A DNA stretch of 64,000 nt from Chryseobacterium sp. c4a (lineage in GTDB: Bacteria; Bacteroidota; Bacteroidia; Flavobacteriales; Weeksellaceae): NCBI RefSeq assembly GCF_009900745.1, contig NZ_WXVU01000013.1, positions 1-64,000 of the forward strand, in the 5' to 3' direction. Below are positions 1 to 7,738 of this stretch, piece after piece; within the stretch, counting starts at the first letter, position 1, and each line of letters opens with the position of its first letter. Both the position numbers and the translations under genes were made by a program. The notes beneath the pieces are model-generated. The model was given only the letters and a program-made list of their open reading frames with translations. It ran no database searches and had not been told where the DNA came from.

Positions 1-17
1 ATGCTATATACAACCTT

Positions 18-124
<107 letters not shown>

Positions 125-139
125 TTTTATTTTATTTTT

Positions 140-173
140 AAAAATCCTTTATCGAAAGATAGAGGATTTTTTT
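140..173 (+). terminator. Intrinsic terminator after 5S rRNA
   Basis: A 14-bp stem (AAAAATCCTTTATC with GATAGAGGATTTTT) is closed by a GAAA tetraloop at 154-157 and followed by a long T run to about 175. It lies 15 bases past the 5S gene and most likely ends the rRNA operon transcript. Confidence 0.9.
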
Positions 174-285
174 TTGCTTTATACTTTAGGGAGAGTACAC
201 CACCAACCACCATCTATTCCTTATCATTATTCTATTATCGTTATTCCCTGTATCTTGTTATCCTGTAAGGATCTCAACAGGAGTA

Positions 286-480
286 TGGAAATCAGTGAAT
301 AGTGTTTACTAAGCTCTATTCATTCATTCTTTGTATTATAGATTTTGGCTAAAGCCATTGGATTGTTTGTAAATAATAAAGCGGGCTAAAGCCCACTTCT
401 ATTGAATGGAGTGAACACTGTAGAAATATACCAGCCAGGGCTAACGTTGTCGAGATTCCTGCGGGATAATAAAGAGAGTA
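286..480 (+). repeat. Tandem hairpin repeat, family A, unit 1
   Basis: First of three direct repeats of about 190 bases. It contains TTTTGGCTAAAGCC (about 343-356) and GCGGGCTAAAGCCCAC (381-396), each able to fold as a short hairpin, then CTTCTATTGAAT, GTGAACACTGTAGAAATATA, CCAGCCAGGG and GATTCCTGCGGGAT. Nothing in it looks coding. The two-hairpin core also occurs inverted at 28345-28416 and 60747-60810. Confidence 0.85.
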
Positions 481-525
481 GATAAGCAGGAATACTTTTT
501 ATTTTAGACAGTTCTTTTTTATATC

Positions 526-720
526 ATCAGTGAATGATGCTTACTAAGCTCTATTCTTTTCTTTCTTTCTTTCTATTATAGGTTTGGGCTAAAGCCATTG
601 GATTGGTTGTAAATGATAAAGCGGGCTAAAGCCCACTTCTATTGAATGGAGAGAACACTGTAGAAATATACCAGCCAGGGTTAATGTTGCCGAGATTCCT
701 GCGGGATGACAAAGAGAGTA
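526..720 (+). repeat. Tandem hairpin repeat, family A, unit 2
   Basis: Second copy, nearly the same as unit 1 from CTTACTAAGCTCTATT through GATTCCTGCGGGAT and AAAGAGAGTA. It has a small CTTT expansion at about 559-572 and GGGCTAAAGCC in the first hairpin. A 45-base unrelated spacer (481-525) separates it from unit 1. Confidence 0.85.
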
Positions 721-912
721 TGGAAATCTGCTAATGATGTTTATTAAGCTCTATTCTTTCTTTGTATTATAGGTTTTGGCTAAAGCCATTGGATTGTTTG
801 TAAATGATAAAGCGGGCTAAAGCCCACTTCTATTGAATCGAGTGAACACTGTAGAAATATACCAGCCAGGGCTGACATTTATATTTTTCTAGATTATCTA
901 CGAGATGACAAA
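721..912 (+). repeat. Tandem hairpin repeat, family A, unit 3
   Basis: Third copy, directly abutting unit 2. It keeps both hairpins and the GTGAACACTGTAGAAATATA and CCAGCCAGGG segments but diverges after about 870 (CTGACATTTATATTTTTC in place of the GATTCCTGCGGG tail). The rest of the gene-free stretch, 913-1050, is plain AT-rich DNA with no feature I can support. Confidence 0.8.
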
Positions 913-1050
913 TCGTGAGCAGTACTGACATTCTATAGTATCATGCAAATATTCATCATCAACTATAGACTACTTTTTGCTTATTATTAATTAATAATTT
1001 TATAATCAATTTCATAGGCCTCTATTTATTCTCATGATCTATTGTTCTTC

Positions 1051-1163
1051 CTAGCCCTGATAGGAACGGTTACCCCACAGCAAGAGGTGGAGAGGGGAAG
1101 GATTGAGCGTTGGAATAGAAAGGTGCGAGGAGTATGAGTGGATAGCAGGATTAAGCTCCTGAA
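1051..1163 (+). ncRNA. Candidate structured RNA element
   Basis: A GC-richer island in AT-rich intergenic DNA. Its start AGCCCTG (1053-1059) can pair with CAGG...GCT (1146-1157), and inner segments ACCCCAC and GTGGAGAGGGG (about 1071-1096) can also pair. The bounding pattern (AGCCCTGATAG ... GGATAGCAGGATTAAGCTCC) is one I recall from many flavobacterial intergenic regions. It may correspond to the flavo-1 RNA motif, but I cannot verify that. Function and direction are unproven. Confidence 0.45.
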
Positions 1164-1266
1164 AATTATTTTTGAATAAGTTTGAAACCAACGTTATTTC
1201 TATTCATAAAAATTGCAATAGACTAAATCTCTTAAAGTCTTTTTATTTATGTTGTAACTTTATTTT

Positions 1267-2385
1267 ATGAAAGAGCATATTGTGAGAGGGTTCAGGTTTG
1301 AAACTTACAAAGCACCGGAACTGTCTGTATTTGATCGGTTATTGGAAATTTTTACAGATTTGTTGACCCATACCTCAGGAGATTTTGATGAAGCCATTGA
1401 CTGGCTTAGAATGCTTGATGAAGAATATCAGCTTACAACTCCGGAATACACTATTGACGATTTTATTGAAGACCTTAAAAAGAAAGGATATATCCGCGAA
1501 GAAGTTGATCCTAATGGAAGAAATGGAATTCGCCTAAGCGCCAAAATGGAGCAGAATATCCGTAAACAAGCACTCAATCAAATATTCGGAAATCTTGGTA
1601 AAAGTGGTAACGGAAATCATAAAACCAATAAAAGCGGAACAGGAGAGGATACAACTGGAGAGTTCCGTAATTATAACTTTGGTGATTCGGTAGAGAAAAT
1701 TTCCATTACGGAAAGTCTGAAGAATGCTCAAATTAATAACGGAATTGGAGATTTCCATCTTACTGAAAATGATTTAATTGTAGAAGACAGTATTCATCAA
1801 TCACAGATGAGTACCGTTTTGATGATTGATATTAGCCACAGTATGATATTGTACGGAGAAGATCGTATCACTCCGGCCAAAAAAGTAGCAATGGCACTTG
1901 CTGAGCTGATTACCACACGTTATCCAAAAGATACTCTGGATATTATTGTTTTTGGAAATGATGCATGGCCTGTTAAAATTCAGGATCTGCCTTATCTGCA
2001 GGTTGGCCCTTATCATACAAACACCGTTGCAGGCCTTCAATTGGCAATGGATATTTTACGTAGAAAAAGAAATACTAATAAGCAGATTTTCATGATTACC
2101 GACGGAAAACCAAGTTGTATTCGTCAGGCTGATGGTACTTATTATATGAATTCTTATGGATTGGATGAATACGTAGTTCAGAAATGTTATAATATGGCAT
2201 CTCAGGCACGAAGGCTGCATATTCCGATCACTACTTTTATGATTGCTCAGGATCCTTATTTACAGCGTTTCGTGAGTGAATTTACAGAAGCTAATCAAGG
2301 AAAGGCTTTTTATACGGGACTCAATGGATTAGGACATATGATTTTTGAGGATTATGAGACTAATCGTAAGAAAAGAATCCGCTAG
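1267..2385 (+). CDS. VWA-domain protein, partner of a MoxR-type ATPase
   Basis: 372-residue soluble protein with a C-terminal von Willebrand factor A domain. The metal-ion-dependent adhesion site is visible: DISHS (D188, S190, S192), a threonine at 251-253, and ITDG with D279. Residues 1-110 are helical and acidic, and 111-135 form a Gly/Asn/Ser/Thr-rich linker. It resembles the ChlD-like VWA half of magnesium-chelatase-type pairs, and the ChlI/MoxR-like ATPase follows 57 bases later on the same strand. No signal peptide or membrane segment is seen, so it should be cytoplasmic. The family usually helps an AAA+ ATPase remodel or metallate a client protein. No client is encoded nearby, so the role is open. 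Confidence 0.85.
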   Translation: MKEHIVRGFRFETYKAPELSVFDRLLEIFTDLLTHTSGDFDEAIDWLRMLDEEYQLTTPEYTIDDFIEDLKKKGYIREEVDPNGRNGIRLSAKMEQNIRKQALNQIFGNLGKSGNGNHKTNKSGTGEDTTGEFRNYNFGDSVEKISITESLKNAQINNGIGDFHLTENDLIVEDSIHQSQMSTVLMIDISHSMILYGEDRITPAKKVAMALAELITTRYPKDTLDIIVFGNDAWPVKIQDLPYLQVGPYHTNTVAGLQLAMDILRRKRNTNKQIFMITDGKPSCIRQADGTYYMNSYGLDEYVVQKCYNMASQARRLHIPITTFMIAQDPYLQRFVSEFTEANQGKAFYTGLNGLGHMIFEDYETNRKKRIR

Positions 2386-2442
2386 AAAATAATTATTTAT
2401 TAAAAATATATTTCAAATTTTATAAATCAGATTGTAAATAAA

Positions 2443-3882
2443 ATGACTGAAAAGCCAAACATAAAAACACTGGGTTCATTAAGAGCGTCAGGATATATAT
2501 CAAAAAATATAAAAGACGAATTAAGAGATAATTTAAAAGTTAAAATTCGTAATAAAGAATCTGTATTTGAAGGAATTTTCGGATATGAAAATACGGTCAT
2601 TCCTCAATTGGAGCATGCAATTCTAAGCCGACATAATATTAATTTATTAGGATTGAGAGGTCAGGCAAAGACCAGACTGGCAAGAATGATGACCTCTTTA
2701 CTGGATGAATGGATTCCTTTTATTGAAGGAAGTGAAATTAATGATGATCCATTCAATCCGATATCCCGTTATGCTAAAGAATTAATTGAGGAGGAAGGGG
2801 ATAATACTCCAATAGAATGGCTTCACCGTGATGAAAGATTTTTTGAAAAATTGGCTACGCCGGATGTGACTGTTGCGGATCTGATTGGTGATGTAGATCC
2901 TATTAAAGCAGCCAATCTTAAACTTTCTTATGCAGATGACCGTGTGATTCATTTTGGGATGATTCCGCGTGCGAACCGTTGTATTTTTGTAATTAATGAA
3001 TTGCCGGATCTTCAGGCGAGAATTCAGGTTTCTCTGTTTAATATTTTGCAGGAAGGTGATGTGCAGATTCGCGGATTTAAGGTGAGAATGCCTTTGGATA
3101 TACAATTTGTTTTCACGGCGAATCCTGAAGATTATACAAATAGAGGAAGTATTGTAACTCCACTGAAAGATCGTATAGGATCTCAGATTTTGACCCATTA
3201 TCCTGAAAATATCAATATTGCAAGAGAAATTACCAATTATGAATCCAGTTTAGACAGTCGTCAGAAAAATGGAGTATATGTACCTTCGTTAGCGAAGGAT
3301 CTTTTAGAACAGATTGGTTTTGAAGCTCGTGATAGTGAATATGTAGATTCAAAAAGTGGAGTGAGTGCCCGTATGAGTATTACAGCTTTTGAAAATTTAT
3401 TGAGTACGGCTGAACGTAGATCTCTATTGACTGGTGACGACGCAACTTCTGTAAGATTAAGCGATTTTGTGGGGATTATTCCTGCGATTACGGGAAAAGT
3501 GGAATTGGTGTATGAAGGTGAACAGGAAGGCGCTGAAGCGGTGGCTCAGTTATTAATTGATAATGCGATCAGAACTTTATTCACTTCCTATTTCCCGAAA
3601 GTGGAAAAACTAGAGAAAAAGAATATTGATGGGCCGTTTAGTCAGATTACGGAATGGTTCTTGGAAGACGATGGCTTTTTGGAAATTACAGATGAGTCTT
3701 CGGATGAAGCCTATGCAAAATCTCTTAACAGAATTTATCCTCTTGATCAGATTATTGAAAAATATCAGCCGGATACTCAACCGGAAGATGTTTTATTCTT
3801 AAAGGAATTTATTCTTTGGGGATTGGCAGTTAACAAAAAGCTGAATAGAGAAAGATTCAGAACGGGAGTATTCTTTTCTTAA
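2443..3882 (+). CDS. MoxR/magnesium-chelatase-I-type AAA+ ATPase
   Basis: 479-residue AAA+ protein. The Walker A motif GLRGQAKT is at 70-77. The Walker B region reads IFVINEL (181-187), with Asn where the metal-binding Asp normally sits but with the catalytic Glu kept. Sensor-type FTANPEDYTNRGS (224-236) and TPLKDRIGSQ follow. An insertion between Walker A and B (about 95-145) is larger than in compact MoxR proteins. It most likely works with the VWA protein just upstream, as in ChlI/ChlD pairs. The biosynthetic magnesium-chelatase role is unlikely, since no porphyrin-branch partner is present. A strong terminator follows. Confidence 0.85.
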   Translation: MTEKPNIKTLGSLRASGYISKNIKDELRDNLKVKIRNKESVFEGIFGYENTVIPQLEHAILSRHNINLLGLRGQAKTRLARMMTSLLDEWIPFIEGSEINDDPFNPISRYAKELIEEEGDNTPIEWLHRDERFFEKLATPDVTVADLIGDVDPIKAANLKLSYADDRVIHFGMIPRANRCIFVINELPDLQARIQVSLFNILQEGDVQIRGFKVRMPLDIQFVFTANPEDYTNRGSIVTPLKDRIGSQILTHYPENINIAREITNYESSLDSRQKNGVYVPSLAKDLLEQIGFEARDSEYVDSKSGVSARMSITAFENLLSTAERRSLLTGDDATSVRLSDFVGIIPAITGKVELVYEGEQEGAEAVAQLLIDNAIRTLFTSYFPKVEKLEKKNIDGPFSQITEWFLEDDGFLEITDESSDEAYAKSLNRIYPLDQIIEKYQPDTQPEDVLFLKEFILWGLAVNKKLNRERFRTGVFFS

Positions 3883-3901
3883 GAAAATTCATAAATAATC
3901 T

Positions 3902-3934
3902 AAAAAGCCAAAAGCTACAGCTTTTGGCTTTTTA
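3902..3934 (+). terminator. Intrinsic terminator after the VWA/ATPase pair
   Basis: Perfect 15-bp stem AAAAAGCCAAAAGCT / AGCTTTTGGCTTTTT with a tight loop, ending in a T run, 20 bases after the ATPase stop codon. Confidence 0.9.
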
Positions 3935-3973
3935 GATTATAAAGAATCATTAAATTATATTAAATTTAAGAAT

Positions 3974-4168
3974 ATGACATATAAGCAAATTCAAGATGAA
4001 TATAAAAATAAGTACAATTCATCAATAAAAACTTGTTGGATCGCTGATACAAAAAGAAAAATGGGATTACCTGTTAAGATTGCCTACAACAGAATTGGCG
4101 AAACCCCCAAATATCCATGTCCAAAAGAAAAATTTGAAGAGATAAAAAAAATTATCCAAGGTGAATGA
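3974..4168 (+). CDS. Small KTCWIA/PCP-motif protein, 64 residues
   Basis: 64-residue basic protein with YKQIQDEYKNKYN near the start, the core KTCWIADTKRKMGLP (19-33), NRIGE, and a YPCPKEKFEEIKKII tail. I recall small bacterial proteins of 60-80 residues with the same skeleton (KTCWIA..K...GL, then NR.G and PCP). They are often labelled RNA methyltransferase although far too short for one. The conserved Cys and Trp and the helix-turn arrangement suggest a small nucleic-acid-binding module, but that is inference. It stands alone between two terminators, so it has its own transcript. No clear promoter is visible. Confidence 0.75.
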   Translation: MTYKQIQDEYKNKYNSSIKTCWIADTKRKMGLPVKIAYNRIGETPKYPCPKEKFEEIKKIIQGE

Positions 4169-4187
4169 ATCAGATTTACGTGAAAAA

Positions 4188-4215
4188 AGGCTTTAATCAA
4201 TAAAGATTAAAGCCT
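4188..4215. terminator. Bidirectional terminator between convergent genes
   Basis: 11-bp perfect stem AGGCTTTAATC / GATTAAAGCCT with a 6-base loop, flanked by an A run on the left and a T-containing stretch on the right. It can serve both the small protein gene on + and the carboxylase gene on -. Confidence 0.75.
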
Positions 4216-4229
4216 CATTTAGTATATTA

Positions 4230-5858
4230 TCAAACCTGGATAACCCCCAGATTAAATTTCTCTGTAATAGGAGAGTGGTTAGCTGCTTCTATTCCCATAG
4301 AAATCCATTTTCTGGTATCTGCTGGGTTGATGATAGCATCTGTCCATAATCTAGCTGCTGCGTAAGTAGATTCCGTTTGTTTTTGGTATTTCTTTGAAAT
4401 GGTATCCAAGATTTCGTTGTGTTCTTCTTCGGTAATTTCCTTGCCTTGTTTTTTCAATGTTGATTCTTGAATCTGTGCCAATACTTTTGCGGCTTGTGCT
4501 CCTCCCATTACAGCAAGATCTGCCCAAGGCCATGCTACAATAAGTCGTGGGTCATAAGCTTTTCCACACATAGCATAATTTCCTGCTCCATAAGAATTTC
4601 CTGTAATGATGGTAAATTTAGGAACTACTGAGTTGGAAACAGCATTTACCATCTTAGCTCCATCTTTGATAATTCCACCATGTTCTGACTTGGATCCTAC
4701 CATAAATCCGGTTACATCTTGTAAGAAGATTAAAGGGATCTTTCTTTGGTTACAGTTGGCGATGAATCGGGTTGCTTTATCTGCAGAATCAGAGTAGATG
4801 ACTCCGCCAAACTGCATTTCTCCTTTTCCACTCTTTACTAATTTTCTCTGATTGGCTACAATTCCTACAGACCAGCCATCTACTCTGGCAGTAGCACAGA
4901 TGATACTTTTACCATAATCTGGCTTATATTCTTCATATTCGGAGTTATCCACAATACACTTGATAATTTCATAGGTATCATATTGCTCTGCTCTGGAGAC
5001 AGGCATAATTCCGAAGATATTGTCTGGACTTTCTTTTGGTGGGAAGCTTTCTATTCTGTCGAAGCCTGCTTTTTCAGTACTTCCGATAGATTTCATAATA
5101 TTTTTAATCCTGTTTAGAGCGTCTTTATCATCTTTTGCTTTATAATCAGTAACTCCTGAAATAGTACAGTGTGTTGTAGCTCCTCCTAGTGTTTCATTAT
5201 CGATGCTTTCTCCAATAGCTGCTTTTACAAGATAACTTCCTGCAAGGAAAATAGAGCCTGTTTTATCCACAATCATGGCCTCATCACTCATAATAGGAAG
5301 ATAAGCTCCTCCTGCAACACAGCTTCCCATAACAGCCGAAATCTGGATGATTCCTGAAGCACTCATTTTAGCATTATTTCTGAATATTCTACCGAACATT
5401 TCTTTATCCGGGAAAATTTCGTCCTGCATAGGTAAGTATACGCCTGCAGAATCCACAAGGTAAATAATTGGAAGTCTGTTTTCCATTGCTATTTCCTGTG
5501 CTCTCAGGTTTTTCTTTCCAGTGATAGGGAACCAGGCTCCCGCTTTTACAGAGGCATCATTGGCTACAATAAGACATTGTCTTCCGGAAACATAGCCCAT
5601 TACTACTACAACTCCTCCGCTAGGGCAGCCACCATGTTCTTCATACATTTCGTAGCCTGCAAATGCTCCAATTTCTATGGAATCAGAATCTTTATCAAGA
5701 AGATAGTCTATCCTTTCTCTTGCGGTCATTTTTCCTTCCTCACGAAGCTTTTGAAGCCTCTTTTCGCCGCCTCCTTTTTTGATCTCGGCAAGCAAGCGAT
5801 TTATCTCTGATAATTTTAATCTGTTCTGATCTTCTCGTTTGTTGAATTCGATGTCCAT
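4230..5858 (-). CDS. Acyl-CoA carboxylase carboxyltransferase (beta) subunit
   Basis: 542-residue biotin-dependent carboxyltransferase. It moves carboxyl from carboxybiotin to an acyl-CoA. The two crotonase-like halves are evident: N-terminal MTARERIDYLLD and PSGGVVVVMG, VDSAGVYLPMQ and GSCVAGGAYLP; C-terminal FLQDVTGFMVG, GNSYGAGNYAM and PWADLAVMGG. The run ETLGGATTHC and the DSAGVYLPMQDEIFPDKE signature match methylcrotonyl-CoA carboxylase-type beta subunits more than propionyl-CoA ones, so leucine or isoprenoid breakdown is the likely role. The biotin-carrying alpha subunit is not in this window. The upstream region shows no convincing promoter. Confidence 0.9.
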   Translation of the reverse strand: MDIEFNKREDQNRLKLSEINRLLAEIKKGGGEKRLQKLREEGKMTARERIDYLLDKDSDSIEIGAFAGYEMYEEHGGCPSGGVVVVMGYVSGRQCLIVANDASVKAGAWFPITGKKNLRAQEIAMENRLPIIYLVDSAGVYLPMQDEIFPDKEMFGRIFRNNAKMSASGIIQISAVMGSCVAGGAYLPIMSDEAMIVDKTGSIFLAGSYLVKAAIGESIDNETLGGATTHCTISGVTDYKAKDDKDALNRIKNIMKSIGSTEKAGFDRIESFPPKESPDNIFGIMPVSRAEQYDTYEIIKCIVDNSEYEEYKPDYGKSIICATARVDGWSVGIVANQRKLVKSGKGEMQFGGVIYSDSADKATRFIANCNQRKIPLIFLQDVTGFMVGSKSEHGGIIKDGAKMVNAVSNSVVPKFTIITGNSYGAGNYAMCGKAYDPRLIVAWPWADLAVMGGAQAAKVLAQIQESTLKKQGKEITEEEHNEILDTISKKYQKQTESTYAAARLWTDAIINPADTRKWISMGIEAANHSPITEKFNLGVIQV

Positions 5859-6002
5859 AGAATTTTCAATTTTTTACGCTTAAAGATACTATTTTTATGA
5901 GGAATACGAATAGAAAGTAAAACAGTTGTTTAATACTTTGGTTATTAGGAAATTGTGAAATTTTTAACTAAAAAATATTTTTAAATAATTGAGATTTTTT
6001 CT

Positions 6003-6122
6003 AACTTTACATCAGAGTAACAGGGGGTGATATCCTCTGCAAAATACTCTGTTCCTAGTTTATTTTTTTAATAGTTTATTATTTGAAGGCCCTGAAAGTT
6101 TAACCAATTTTCAGGGTTTTTT
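6003..6122 (+). ncRNA. Candidate small RNA with its own terminator
   Basis: The gene-free stretch 5859-6142 holds a compact structured segment. CAGAGTA (6013-6019) pairs perfectly with TACTCTG (6045-6051). Inside, CAGGGG (6021-6026) pairs with CCTCTG (6034-6039) with one G-U pair. An AT-rich spacer follows, then a strong intrinsic terminator at 6090-6122 that no + strand gene needs, because genes on both sides are on -. TAACTTTA (6002-6009) is a one-mismatch match to the -7 box just ahead. The exact 5' end and function are unknown. Confidence 0.45.
6090..6122 (+). terminator. Intrinsic terminator on + strand, no upstream CDS
   Basis: Stem CCCTGAAA/TTTTCAGGG (about 8 bp, 10-base loop) followed by TTTTTT. 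It reads best on the + strand, and the nearest upstream + strand CDS ends at 4168, supporting an independent transcript from about 6010. Confidence 0.75.
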
Positions 6123-6142
6123 GTGAGTGTGATCAGAATTTG

Positions 6143-6664
6143 TTAGTAGTATTTTCTATATTCTACTATATTAAGATCAGTGAATGTATTTTTAAATTTC
6201 TTGTATTTTTTAGCTGGAGTGAATCCTAGTTTTTCTGGAATTTTTTTGCTGGCTATATTATTTTCATCTACAGGGTATAAAATATATTTGAAAGTAAAAT
6301 TCTTTTCCAGAAATTTAATAAGTGCTGTAATGATCTCAGTTCCGAATCCTTTCCCTTGAGAACTTTCTTTAAGCCATAGCCCAAGTTCAATAGACTCTTC
6401 CGTTATATCATGAATCCCACAGCATCCGATAAAAGTCTCGGTTGAATCTAGAACAACCATTACCAGGTCTGTATTTTGTGATAAGCCTCTTTCTGATTCA
6501 CTAACAAAGTTGACAATATCTTTTCTATCTCCTTCTGGATTAAAAGGCATATATTGAGTAACATCTTTTGTAAAATGCTCCAGAATATCATCTATGTATA
6601 ACTCTTTAACAGGTTGTAAGGTGAGATATTCTGTTTTGATCTTAATATTTGTATGGAGTATCAT
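6143..6664 (-). CDS. GNAT N-acetyltransferase, RimJ/RimL type
   Basis: 173-residue protein. The N-terminus LTLQPVKELYIDDI is the usual RimL-type opening. The acetyl-CoA loop region reads ELGLWLKESSQGKGFGTEII (about 91-110), with the Q/RGxGxG-type SQGKGFG motif. IPEKLGFTPAKK near the end matches the NxxSxxxxxKLGF segment with the leading Asn shifted. The substrate cannot be told; relatives modify ribosomal proteins, amines or antibiotics. It is a single gene with no operon partner. Confidence 0.85.
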   Translation of the reverse strand: MILHTNIKIKTEYLTLQPVKELYIDDILEHFTKDVTQYMPFNPEGDRKDIVNFVSESERGLSQNTDLVMVVLDSTETFIGCCGIHDITEESIELGLWLKESSQGKGFGTEIITALIKFLEKNFTFKYILYPVDENNIASKKIPEKLGFTPAKKYKKFKNTFTDLNIVEYRKYY

Positions 6665-6785
6665 CTAATTATGAATTTGTTTTTTATAATCTTTTTATAA
6701 AATTAATAGAATAGATCATGTATTAGCTACAAAAACTATTAAAAACTTTATTTGTCATTTTTTTATTAATTTAAATTTAGATTTT

Positions 6786-6819
6786 TTGTAAGATTTGTAA
6801 AAGCCTATTTGTAAATTTG
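6786..6819 (+). promoter_or_regulatory. Bacteroidota-type promoter for the EamA gene
   Basis: TTG at 6786-6788, 23 bases, then a perfect TAAATTTG at 6812-6819, 28 bases before the start codon at 6848. A purine-rich AAAGAGGAGAGGAT directly before the ATG is an unusually Shine-Dalgarno-like leader for this genome. Confidence 0.65.
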
Positions 6820-6847
6820 CCTGTTAAAATTTTAAAGAGGAGAGGAT

Positions 6848-7726
6848 ATGCATAAAGTAGCGCTTTTTAGATTGCACTTAATAGTATTTTTATGGGGATT
6901 CACTGCAATTTTAGGAAAACTGATTCATGCGAATGCTCAGATTCTTGTCTTTTACAGAATGCTGTTTGCTGCGATCTTTCTTTTTGCATTTATCAGAATA
7001 TATAAAAAGGAAAGTATAAAAGTTTCAAAAAAAATATTTTTCCAGCTGGCAGCCATAGGTTTTGCCATGGCTCTTCACTGGTATTGCTTCTTTTTTTCGA
7101 TTAAAGTTTCCAATGTATCCATTGCGTTAAGTTGTTTATCGTTATCAACACTTTTTGCATCAATTCTGGAGCCCATTATTTTTAAAAGGAAGATCGATAT
7201 TTCAGAAGTAGTGATGGGAGTAGTGATTGTAGCCTGTATTCTACTGATTTTCAAAACAGAATTTCAATATAAGGAAGGGATCATATATGGGGTGCTGTGT
7301 GCTATTTTTGGGACAATATTCTCTGTCTTTAATGGCAAAATGTTTGGTAAAACGAGCTCCGGCAACATTATATTTTATGAAATATTTTGTGGCTGGTTTA
7401 TTTTAATGTTATTTTATTTGTTTTCAGGCCAAATTTTTCAAATGAATGAAATAAACTATCGCGATATCGCGTTAATATGCTTGTTAGCAAGTGTTTTTAC
7501 GGCTTTCCCAATGCTGGAATCAGTGAAATTAATGAAGTATATCTCACCTTTTACTCTAATTTTAACAGTTAATTTGGAACCTGTTTACGGAATTATACTA
7601 GCTTTTTTTATCTTTGGGGAATCAGAACATATGAGCCCTATATTTTATATTGCCTCAGGAGTTATGATACTGGCAATCATAGTGAATGGATTAATTAAAG
7701 CCAGAAAAACTAAAAACTTTAACTAG
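6848..7726 (+). CDS. EamA/DMT-family membrane transporter
   Basis: 292-residue, very hydrophobic protein with about ten membrane-spanning stretches arranged as two EamA repeats. The first repeat opens LHLIVFLWGFTAILGK and contains FYRMLFAA; the second includes GVLCAIFGTIFSVFNG and ends EPVYGIILAFFIFGE, the typical end-of-repeat signature. Members of this drug/metabolite transporter superfamily export amino acids, nucleosides or small toxic compounds across the inner membrane; the substrate here is unknown. The next gene starts 12 bases downstream but has a different function, so co-transcription may be incidental. Confidence 0.85.
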   Translation: MHKVALFRLHLIVFLWGFTAILGKLIHANAQILVFYRMLFAAIFLFAFIRIYKKESIKVSKKIFFQLAAIGFAMALHWYCFFFSIKVSNVSIALSCLSLSTLFASILEPIIFKRKIDISEVVMGVVIVACILLIFKTEFQYKEGIIYGVLCAIFGTIFSVFNGKMFGKTSSGNIIFYEIFCGWFILMLFYLFSGQIFQMNEINYRDIALICLLASVFTAFPMLESVKLMKYISPFTLILTVNLEPVYGIILAFFIFGESEHMSPIFYIASGVMILAIIVNGLIKARKTKNFN

Positions 7727-7738
7727 CATCAATTTTAT

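Noticed and set aside
2443..3882. Magnesium chelatase subunit I of (bacterio)chlorophyll synthesis
   Set aside because: No chlorophyll-pathway genes are present and the family is widely reused as MoxR-type chaperones.
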